This document shows positions 1-5,402 of a DNA stretch of 11,540 bases, one piece after another. Location of the stretch: positions 1 to 11,540 of the forward strand of contig RFPF01000078.1 of assembly GCA_009926295.1 (NCBI GenBank), read 5' to 3'. Each line of letters starts with the position of its first letter. Position 1 is the stretch's first letter. Below the pieces are notes generated by a model. It was not told the DNA's origin. It saw only the letters and a program-made list of their open reading frames with translations, and made no database searches. Source of the DNA: Planctomycetia bacterium. GTDB lineage: Bacteria; Planctomycetota; Planctomycetia; Pirellulales; UBA1268. The position numbers and the translations under genes were made by a program.

Positions 1-776
1 CGGCCGCCATGGCGGCCGACGGCGTGTCGCTCCGCTATCGCTTCGAGCCCGGAGAGCGGATCGCGATGGACGTGGCCCATCGCGCGGTCACCGAGACCAC
101 GATCGGCGCGACGCGCCAGGCGGTGGAGACGGCGACCGATTCGACGAAGATCTGGACGGTGGTGTCCGTCGACGCGGCGGGGCACGCGACCATCGAGCAT
201 TCGGTCGGCGACGTCACGATGACCTCCAGGACGAGCGACAAGGGGGAGTCGCGCTGGAGCAGCCGTGACGGCGGCCCCGTGCCGCCCGAATACGAGGCGG
301 TGAAGGGCAGCATCGGCGTGCCCCTCTCCCGCGTCGTCGTCGACGCCACGGGCCGCGTGCTCGAGCGGCGCGACCTCAAGCCGACGACGCCCTCGAACAC
401 CGGTGATCTGATGGTCGTGCCCCTGCCCGACGAACCTGCGGCCGTGGGCACCGAGTGGACGGTGCCGCAGGAGGTGGTGGTGGAGGTGCCGGGCGGACCG
501 CGCCGGGCCGTGAAGACGCGGCTCCGTTACCGCGTGGAGAGGCTCCGAGAAGGCGTGGCAACGATCGCGGTCGACACCACCGTGTTGACGCCGCTCGACG
601 ATCCTCGGCTCGAGGCCAGGCTGCTCGAGCGGATCTGGGACGGGGAGATCGAGTTCGACGTGGAACGTGGCCGGCTGCTGAGCCGCTCGACGGGCGTCGA
701 CCGCCGCGTCGTCGGCTTCAGCGGTCCCGAATCGAGCGTCCGCTACAAGGCGAGCCTCGAAGAGCGTCTGAAGTAG
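1..776 (+). CDS. Exported protein of unknown function, 5' truncated by window edge (possibly DUF6263-like)
   Basis: The reading frame is open to the left edge and ends at TAG 774-776. The first ATG is at position 9, but the codons before it are Ala-Ala and the residues after it read MAADGVSLRYRF. That looks like the tail of a signal peptide and its cleavage region, so the true start is probably outside the window. About 257 residues are visible. The mature part begins with an LRYRFEPGER segment and continues as alternating beta-type stretches with many Thr, Val, Asp and Arg residues. I see no catalytic motif, no membrane helix and no Cys pairs. The opening and the repeated beta pattern recall planctomycete lipoprotein-like families such as DUF6263, but this is from memory and weak. 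It converges on dnaA, with two hairpins in the 104-bp gap. That it is a real gene is likely; its function is unknown. Confidence 0.7.
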   Translation, partial: AAMAADGVSLRYRFEPGERIAMDVAHRAVTETTIGATRQAVETATDSTKIWTVVSVDAAGHATIEHSVGDVTMTSRTSDKGESRWSSRDGGPVPPEYEAVKGSIGVPLSRVVVDATGRVLERRDLKPTTPSNTGDLMVVPLPDEPAAVGTEWTVPQEVVVEVPGGPRRAVKTRLRYRVERLREGVATIAVDTTVLTPLDDPRLEARLLERIWDGEIEFDVERGRLLSRSTGVDRRVVGFSGPESSVRYKASLEERLK

Positions 777-794
777 GACAGGCTTCAGCCTGTC
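777..794. repeat. Perfect inverted repeat / hairpin directly after the stop codon
   Basis: GACAGGCT (777-784) and its exact reverse complement AGCCTGTC (787-794) are separated by TC. The repeat starts on the base after the TAG of the left gene. Being symmetric, it could fold in RNA from either strand and protect or terminate both converging transcripts. No T-run follows it, so a classical intrinsic terminator is not supported. A REP-like dispersed element is the alternative. I see no second copy in this window. Confidence 0.55.
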
Positions 795-803
795 GCTGCC
801 CCA

Positions 804-821
804 GTGCCGATGCGTCGGCAC
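804..821. repeat. Second perfect inverted repeat / hairpin (7-bp stem, 4-nt loop)
   Basis: GTGCCGA (804-810) pairs exactly with TCGGCAC (815-821) around a TGCG loop. It lies nine bases after the first hairpin in the same converging-gene gap. A third, weaker pairing GCCCA (828-832) with TGGGC (847-851) follows. The tandem arrangement fits a bidirectional terminator or a REP-type element. The lack of T-tracts leaves the terminator reading open. Confidence 0.5.
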
Positions 822-880
822 GTGACTGCCCAGCCCCGAGCCGGATTGGGCGCACTCAAGCCCACGCAGATCGGAGCCCG

Positions 881-2398
881 CTAGCCCGCGCGGAGCATCT
901 CTTCGACGCGGCGGATCGCCTCGGCGACGTCCCACGTCGAGTCCGCGAGCGTGATCCGGGCCTGGCTCGATACCCACTCGTCCACGGCCTTCTGTGCGGA
1001 GAGCACCGTCGAGTGGCTGCGGCGTCCGAAGTAGCTGCCGATCTCGGTGAGCGGGGCGGGCGTGTGCTTGCGGGCGAGGAACATCGCGAGCATCCGAGGA
1101 TGATTGACCTTCTTGCCGCGCTGGGCCGTCTTGAGCGTTCCCGATTCGATGCCGAAGGCCGTGCAGACGGCCCGCTCGATGTCGGCCAGCCGTACGCTGC
1201 GGCCGCTGGCCCGCACGAGGTCGGCCAGCGCCTCCTCCGCCATCGCGAGCGAGATCGGAAGGCCGAGCATGTGACTCGTGGCCTCGAGGCGGTTGATCGC
1301 GCCGGCGAGTTCGCGCGAGTGGCGGGTCATCCGGGCGGCGATGTACCGCACGACGTCGGAGGGAATCACGAGGCCGCGGCGCGACCCGATCGACTCCACG
1401 ATGCCACGGCGGACCTCCTCGTCGGGCGGCAGGAGCCTGGCCGTCATGCCGCCACGCAGTCGCACGAGCAGGTCCGGGCCGAGATCCACGAGCGTCTCCG
1501 GCTCGCGGTCGCAGGACAAGACGAGCTGCCGACCCTGCCGCTGGAGGGCGTCGATCGTCTGCTGGAGCTCCACGATCGTCGCCCGCTTCCCCACGAAAAA
1601 CTGGAGGTCGTCGATCGCCAGGAGGTCGGCCGAGCGGCACGTGCGGCGAAAGCCCGGCAGGCCGGTGCCATGGAGCGACTGGAGGAACGTGGTCGTGAAC
1701 TGCTCGGCCGAAAGGTAGACGGCCGAGGCCCGCGGATGGACCTCGCGAAAGCGGTCGCAGATGCCCTCGAGGAGGTGCGTCTTTCCGGTCCCGCTGGGTC
1801 CGTGGAGGATCAGCGGCGACATCTCGCCGGGTCGGGTCCCGACGAGTTCGACGGCCGCATGGGCCATGCGGTTGCCGGGCCCCACGACGAACGTCTCGAG
1901 CCGTGGGGACTGGCGGGCGGCGGGTCGGGCCTGAGGGCCGGCGGCCTCGCCCGATGCGTCCGTGCGACCACGAGGCCGAGGCAGGGCGGCCTGCCGGGGT
2001 GCGGGAAGCGGCGCTGCCGAGGTGGCGGCCACGCGGGGAGGAGCGACGGCCTCGGCGGTCGGCCCCTCGGCGGCGGCCTGCCAGACGATCTCCACCGCCC
2101 GCTCCGCTCCGACGACCTGCCGCACGGCCGCCTCGATGTCGGCCTTGAACATCTTCCGCAACCAGTCGTGCGCTCTTCCGTCGCCGACGTCGAGCGTCAG
2201 CGTCACCGAGCCGGAGGGCTCGGCTGCGATCACGGCCCGCGGGCTGTCGCCGAACCAGACGGCGTGACGCTCCGTCCCGATCCGCTCCTGCAGGGCCGTC
2301 CAGAAGGCGGCTGAAACGCCGTGAGAAGGCCTGGCACCGTCGGGCCTCGCCGCCGTCGGCTCCGCCGCGGCACCGTGCTGCACCCGGCGTTTGCTCAT
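881..2398 (-). CDS. dnaA: Chromosomal replication initiator protein DnaA (DnaA-family AAA+ ATPase)
   Basis: This is a 505-residue protein with the DnaA domain order. Domain I is at about 31-108 (FWTALQERIG onward). An Ala/Pro-rich linker, domain II, spans 109-165. The AAA+ domain follows, with Walker A GPSGTGKTH at 200-208, Walker B LLAIDDLQF at 259-267, a sensor 1 region LVLSCDREP at 292-300, a probable arginine finger R313 in LVRLRGGM, and sensor 2 R362 in SRELAGAINRL. The C-terminal DNA-binding domain carries GRRSHSTVLSAQK at 458-470. DnaA binds ATP, oligomerises on DnaA boxes and opens the origin. The usual Asp of RDHSTV is Ser here. The ATG at 2398 was chosen because the promoter at 2454-2481 rules out the long upstream frame. 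An in-frame ATG at 2422 remains possible. Neither start has a well-placed Shine-Dalgarno: GGAG abuts the 2398 ATG and a GGGAG lies 11 bases away. dnaN is not next door and I see no TTATCCACA-type boxes, so this could be the main initiator moved away from the origin, or a paralogue. Confidence 0.93.
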   Translation of the reverse strand: MSKRRVQHGAAAEPTAARPDGARPSHGVSAAFWTALQERIGTERHAVWFGDSPRAVIAAEPSGSVTLTLDVGDGRAHDWLRKMFKADIEAAVRQVVGAERAVEIVWQAAAEGPTAEAVAPPRVAATSAAPLPAPRQAALPRPRGRTDASGEAAGPQARPAARQSPRLETFVVGPGNRMAHAAVELVGTRPGEMSPLILHGPSGTGKTHLLEGICDRFREVHPRASAVYLSAEQFTTTFLQSLHGTGLPGFRRTCRSADLLAIDDLQFFVGKRATIVELQQTIDALQRQGRQLVLSCDREPETLVDLGPDLLVRLRGGMTARLLPPDEEVRRGIVESIGSRRGLVIPSDVVRYIAARMTRHSRELAGAINRLEATSHMLGLPISLAMAEEALADLVRASGRSVRLADIERAVCTAFGIESGTLKTAQRGKKVNHPRMLAMFLARKHTPAPLTEIGSYFGRRSHSTVLSAQKAVDEWVSSQARITLADSTWDVAEAIRRVEEMLRAG

Positions 2399-2453
2399 CT
2401 CCGTGAGATCTCCCGCGTCCATCCGTGGCTGGTTCCGGAGCCGGAACGGCGCG

Positions 2454-2481
2454 AGTATAAGAGTGCTGTCACCGCTGTCAA
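2454..2481 (-). promoter_or_regulatory. Sigma-70-type promoter for dnaA
   Basis: Read on the minus strand, a perfect -35 TTGACA (2481-2476) and a -10 TATACT (2459-2454, one mismatch to TATAAT) are separated by 16 bp. Transcription would start near 2447, giving a leader of about 48 nt to the ATG at 2398, or about 25 nt to the ATG at 2422. This is the best promoter in the window and the main reason to reject starts further upstream. Confidence 0.7.
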
Positions 2482-2494
2482 ACCATGACAGCAC
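2463..2494. promoter_or_regulatory. Operator-like 9-bp inverted repeat over the dnaA promoter
   Basis: GTGCTGTCA (2463-2471) and its exact reverse complement TGACAGCAC (2486-2494) flank a 14-bp centre that holds a further CTGTCA at 2475-2480. The arm centres are 23 bp apart, about two helical turns. The left arm lies in the promoter spacer, the middle CTGTCA overlaps the -35, and the right arm sits just upstream of it. A dimeric repressor or activator bound here could control dnaA and, from about 45-76 bp upstream of its predicted start site, the divergent PDZ gene. The binding protein is unknown. Confidence 0.5.
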
Positions 2495-2526
2495 GGCGCG
2501 GGCGGGAGTCGATTTCGGCCGCCCGC

Positions 2527-2532
2527 TATACT
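2527..2532 (+). promoter_or_regulatory. Possible -10 element for the PDZ gene
   Basis: TATACT lies on the plus strand 68 bp before the chosen start of the PDZ-domain gene. There is no good -35 at 16-18 bp spacing (the bases there are GC-rich), so an activator-dependent or weak promoter would be implied. The predicted start near 2539 leaves no room for a leader before the ATG at 2546, which favours the start at 2600. Confidence 0.35.
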
Positions 2533-2599
2533 GCCGCCCACTCCGATGCACGGCCGCCACGGGAGGTCCGCACGCCGCCGTCGCATCGCACGACGTGGG

Positions 2600-3607
2600 A
2601 TGCGCATGGCTGTTCGTCGTCTCGGCTGGTTCGTGCTCCTGCTGGCGGCGGTCTGCCACGGGGAATCTTCGCTCCGTGGGCGGCTGCTGCACGGCGAGGA
2701 CGTTGCACCGCCTCCGTTTCAGCCGGGCGACATCTCGATCGGTGAACCACTCCAGCTTCCCTCTCAGCCGTTTCCACCGGCACGGGTCGCTCCGCAGCCC
2801 ACCGTCGAATCACACCCCGATGCCGGTGAACAGCCTGCCGCAGGCAACGGCTGGATAGGCCTCACGGCCGACGACAAGGTCGTGACCGGACGGCTCGTCG
2901 TCGTCGATGTCGCGACCGCGGGGCCGGCGCACCGTGCAGGCATCAGGGTCGACGATCATCTGCTGGCGATCGACGGCGTGCCGCTGAGGTCGGCGGACCA
3001 ACTCGCGGCCGCGCTCGCGGCGATCGCGCCGGGAAACACCGTGAAGGTCGCGATCGGCCGGGGCACTCAGATCGACGAACTCTCCATCGTCGCCCGGTCC
3101 CGACCGACGAAAGCGCCGGTCCGTGAACCCGCCCCGCAGCCGACACGCGGCTGGCAAGCGGCGGACACCTCGGCCCCACCGACCGCGGCCGTACCCGCCA
3201 CGCCAACCCCCGCTCCGGCGGGCATGCCATCCCCCGCGGAGTTCGATCCCCCGGCACCGGCGTCCGGAAGAGGCCGGACGGCGCTCGGCGTGCGCACGCT
3301 GCCGGTCGATCCATCGGCCCAGGAGCGGTTTCGCCTCGCCGAGCCGGCGGGGGCGCTGGTCATCGGCGTCGTCCAGGACCTGCCCGCCTCCAAGGCCGGG
3401 GTTCCGCCGGGCAGCGTGATCGTCGCCCTCGACAACCAGCCCGTGCGGTCACCGAGCGAACTGACGCGGATCGTCACTTCGGGCCCGGTCGGACGCCCGG
3501 TGACGCTGCAGTACATCCTGCCGGGGGGTGAACAGCGCCGCGCGCAGGTTTCCCTGCAGTCGCTCGAGGTGCCGCTCGAGAAGGCGCTCGTCGGCCCGCA
3601 GCCGTGA
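2600..3607 (+). CDS. Secreted or envelope protein with two PDZ domains and no protease domain
   Basis: This is a 335-residue protein with a typical signal peptide: a basic start MRMAVRR, the hydrophobic core LGWFVLLLAAVC, then a polar region. A Pro-rich stretch follows to about residue 80. The first PDZ domain is at about 83-166 (NGWIGL, then GPAHRAGIRVDDHLLAIDG). A Pro/Ala/Thr-rich linker spans about 167-225, and the second PDZ domain is at about 228-322 (ALGVRTL, then DLPASKAGVPPGSVIVALD). The arrangement is that of the C-terminal half of HtrA/DegP-type proteins, but there is no trypsin-like catalytic domain. A role as a periplasmic scaffold or peptide-binding adaptor is inferred. The Cys in the signal core does not sit in a clear lipobox. 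The start at 2600 (or the ATG at 2606) is preferred over the ATG at 2546 because it opens directly on the signal peptide; no strong Shine-Dalgarno decides it. The gene is divergent from dnaA and converges on the DUF374 gene with a 6-bp gap. Confidence 0.85.
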   Translation: MRMAVRRLGWFVLLLAAVCHGESSLRGRLLHGEDVAPPPFQPGDISIGEPLQLPSQPFPPARVAPQPTVESHPDAGEQPAAGNGWIGLTADDKVVTGRLVVVDVATAGPAHRAGIRVDDHLLAIDGVPLRSADQLAAALAAIAPGNTVKVAIGRGTQIDELSIVARSRPTKAPVREPAPQPTRGWQAADTSAPPTAAVPATPTPAPAGMPSPAEFDPPAPASGRGRTALGVRTLPVDPSAQERFRLAEPAGALVIGVVQDLPASKAGVPPGSVIVALDNQPVRSPSELTRIVTSGPVGRPVTLQYILPGGEQRRAQVSLQSLEVPLEKALVGPQP

Positions 3608-3613
3608 TCCGCC

Positions 3614-4429
3614 TCACGCCGCCGGCCGCTCGCGGTCGCCGGCGCAGGAAATCCCCAGGCGGGTCAATTCCTCGGTCAACGGCACGCCCGGCGGACCCTT
3701 CAGCCGCGCCGTCCGACGGGACACCCGTGACGCCTCCCGGCGCACGATCCGGGCCTCGGGTCGGCTCTCTCCCGACGTCGCCCAGGCCTCGGCCTCGTCA
3801 GAGAGGTGCGTGAGCAGCCTCTCGATTCCGGCCCGGTGCACCTCGATGCCCTCCCGATCGAGATCGGGAGGCACGGCGATCGCCCGGCTCACGACACCCC
3901 TGGCCCGCGTGAACGGCCGCGGCAGTGCGAAGCGGTCCCACGTGCCGAAGCGATAGGGACGGTCGTATCCGAGCCCCATCGCGACGATCGGGATGTGGAG
4001 CGTGCTGGCCAGGAACACACAGCCGGGCGCGAGCCTCCGCCGCGGGCCGCGCGGGCCGTCGGGGGTGATCGTGAGATTCCCCTCCCGGGCTCGGTCCGCG
4101 AGCTGGCGGAGCACGACGGAACCGCCGTTGAAGGTGCTCCCACGCACGACCCCGAAACCCATCATCCTCGCGACGCGGTCGAGGATGTCGGCGTCGCCAT
4201 GGCGGGAGAGCAGCATCGAGATGTTCGAGTGGCCGCGCAGGCACAGCGGCAGCAGGATGTTCTCGTGCCAGAACACGTAGATCTTCGCGCCGCGGTAGTC
4301 GGGATGCACCGGATCGACCGTCGGATCGCCGAACACCACCCGGTAGTCGAGCGTGCCCATCCACTGGCGCATGGCGGCCGTCGCGGCGAGCGCCATCGTG
4401 CCGATGGCGAGGTGAGAAGAAAGTTTCAT
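3614..4429 (-). CDS. Lysophospholipid acyltransferase-like protein, DUF374 family
   Basis: This is a 271-residue protein with the DUF374 signatures in order: WHE at 54-56, LLSRHGDADIL at 73-83 (family pattern S-x-x-x-DGE-like), GFGVVRGST at 91-99, and TPDGPRGPR at 122-130 followed by LAPGCVFLAS. The family is related to glycerolipid acyltransferases, and the blocks containing His/Asp and RGS are thought to form the acyl-transfer site. The substrate is not known here; a lysophospholipid or lipid A-type acceptor is possible. A short hydrophobic N-terminus (about 7-20) suggests membrane association. The C-terminal 55-60 residues are Arg-rich and look like an extension beyond the core domain. The gene lies 28 bp downstream of dapF on the same strand and is probably co-transcribed with it. 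The ATG at 4429 is preceded by a GGGACGGGAC stretch, a poor Shine-Dalgarno. Confidence 0.85.
   Translation of the reverse strand: MKLSSHLAIGTMALAATAAMRQWMGTLDYRVVFGDPTVDPVHPDYRGAKIYVFWHENILLPLCLRGHSNISMLLSRHGDADILDRVARMMGFGVVRGSTFNGGSVVLRQLADRAREGNLTITPDGPRGPRRRLAPGCVFLASTLHIPIVAMGLGYDRPYRFGTWDRFALPRPFTRARGVVSRAIAVPPDLDREGIEVHRAGIERLLTHLSDEAEAWATSGESRPEARIVRREASRVSRRTARLKGPPGVPLTEELTRLGISCAGDRERPAA
3850..3871. repeat. Near-perfect palindrome inside the DUF374 gene
   Basis: Ten-base arms CCTCCCGATC (3850-3859) and GATCGGGAGG (3862-3871) are exact reverse complements around a GA centre. It is within the coding sequence, at the codons for PPDLDREG. It may be a chance result of codon use in GC-rich DNA, or a hairpin or protein-binding site. 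Only its symmetry is directly seen. Confidence 0.4.
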
Positions 4430-4450
4430 GCGTCCCGTCCCTGCGACGCG

Positions 4451-4466
4451 GGCGGCATCAGCCGCC
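4451..4466 (-). repeat. Small hairpin overlapping the dapF stop codon
   Basis: GGCGGC (4451-4456) pairs with GCCGCC (4461-4466) around ATCA, which includes the dapF TGA stop (4458-4460 on the minus strand). It lies between dapF and the DUF374 gene. In the shared transcript it could affect readthrough or translation of the second gene. The stem is only 6 bp, so chance is possible. Confidence 0.3.
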
Positions 4467-5345
4467 GCACCACGTCCCTTCGAAGACCTCCTCGGCCGGT
4501 CCGGTCATGAACACGCGGCCCGATTCCGCCCATTCCAGTTCGAGTTCGCCGCCCGGCACCTCGGCCACGATCCGCCGCGCCGTCCTTCCGGTCATGACTC
4601 CCGCCACGCACACCGCCGAGGCGCCGGTGCCGCAGGCCTGCGTGATCCCGCTGCCCCGCTCCCACGTGCGCATCGCGACCCGCTCCGGCGTGCGCACCTG
4701 GACGAAGTGCACGTTGACCCGCTTGGGGAACGACGGATGCCTTTCGATCCGCGGACCGACCGTCTCCAGAGGCACCGCCGCCACGTCGCCGCAGTAGAAC
4801 ACGACGTGCGGGTTGCCCATGGAGACGCAGGTCATCCGGGGATCGAGCCGCGCCGCAGACCACCACGCCTCCTCCGAACCCAACGCGGCGCTCGGGGCGT
4901 CGACGACGCGTCCCGATCCGGCCCCGGTCACGGGAATCCGCACGGCGTCGAGGAGCGGTTCGCCCATGTCGACCCGCACCCGGGACCGCCCCGGGCCCGT
5001 CGGCTGCACGTCGACGGTCAGGACCCCGCGGCCGGTCTCGATCGCCACGCCCCCCGGCGGCGCGTGCCCGCGGGCCACGACCAGATGGGCCACGCACCGG
5101 ATGCCGTTGCCGCACATCTCCCCCTCGCTCCCGTCGGCATTGAACATCCGCATCCGCGCCGCGGCCACGGTCGAAGGCAGGACGAGGATGAGGCCGTCCC
5201 CGCCGACTCCACGATGCCGGTCGGCGATCGCCGGCGCCAGGGCCGCCGGGTCGGCCGGCGGCCGCTCCCGGAAGCAGTCGATGTAGACGTAGTCGTTGCC
5301 CGCGCCATGCATCTTCACGAAACGGGTCGGTGAGGGATCGGTCAT
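4458..5345 (-). CDS. dapF: Diaminopimelate epimerase
   Basis: DapF interconverts LL- and meso-diaminopimelate in the cytoplasm. The meso form feeds lysine synthesis and the peptide cross-links of peptidoglycan. The 295-residue protein has the family's usual length and both active-site blocks: the N-terminal KMHGAGNDYVYID (11-23), NADGSEGEMCGNGIRC (69-84) with catalytic Cys78, and GSGITQACGTGASA (231-244) with catalytic Cys238. The conserved MGNPHVV is at 176-182 and RHRGVGGDG at 43-51. The ATG at 5345 has a GGAGG six bases upstream, which fixes the start. It lies 57 bp downstream of the AsmA-like gene and 28 bp upstream of the DUF374 gene, all on one strand, so co-transcription is likely. A weak TACAGT box in the 57-bp gap has no -35 partner. 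Retention of dapF fits an organism with diaminopimelate-type peptidoglycan. Confidence 0.97.
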   Translation of the reverse strand: MTDPSPTRFVKMHGAGNDYVYIDCFRERPPADPAALAPAIADRHRGVGGDGLILVLPSTVAAARMRMFNADGSEGEMCGNGIRCVAHLVVARGHAPPGGVAIETGRGVLTVDVQPTGPGRSRVRVDMGEPLLDAVRIPVTGAGSGRVVDAPSAALGSEEAWWSAARLDPRMTCVSMGNPHVVFYCGDVAAVPLETVGPRIERHPSFPKRVNVHFVQVRTPERVAMRTWERGSGITQACGTGASAVCVAGVMTGRTARRIVAEVPGGELELEWAESGRVFMTGPAEEVFEGTWCGG

Positions 5346-5402
5346 CGGTGGCCTCCGCGGGTCACTGTAGCGGACGGTGCTGCCTCGTGGACACTCGAAG
5401 CG

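Noticed and set aside
455..2314. Long open frame on the plus strand (619 codons) opposite dnaA
   Set aside because: It overlaps the end of the left gene in another frame and lies antisense to a clear DnaA. Its product is an Arg/Gly/Ala/Asp-rich sequence with no motif, typical of shadow frames in GC-rich DNA.
2395..2600. Replication origin next to dnaA
   Set aside because: No TTATCCACA-like boxes, no AT-rich tract and no dnaN are visible; the CTGTCA repeats are better read as a promoter-linked operator.
2399..2692. Upstream extension of dnaA to an ATG at 2692
   Set aside because: It would run through the strong dnaA promoter at 2454-2481 and adds about 98 residues unlike any DnaA N-terminus.
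3617..3645. Terminator between the PDZ and DUF374 genes
   Set aside because: GCCGGC pairs around 11 bases but there is no T-run and the element is inside the DUF374 coding end; too weak to call.
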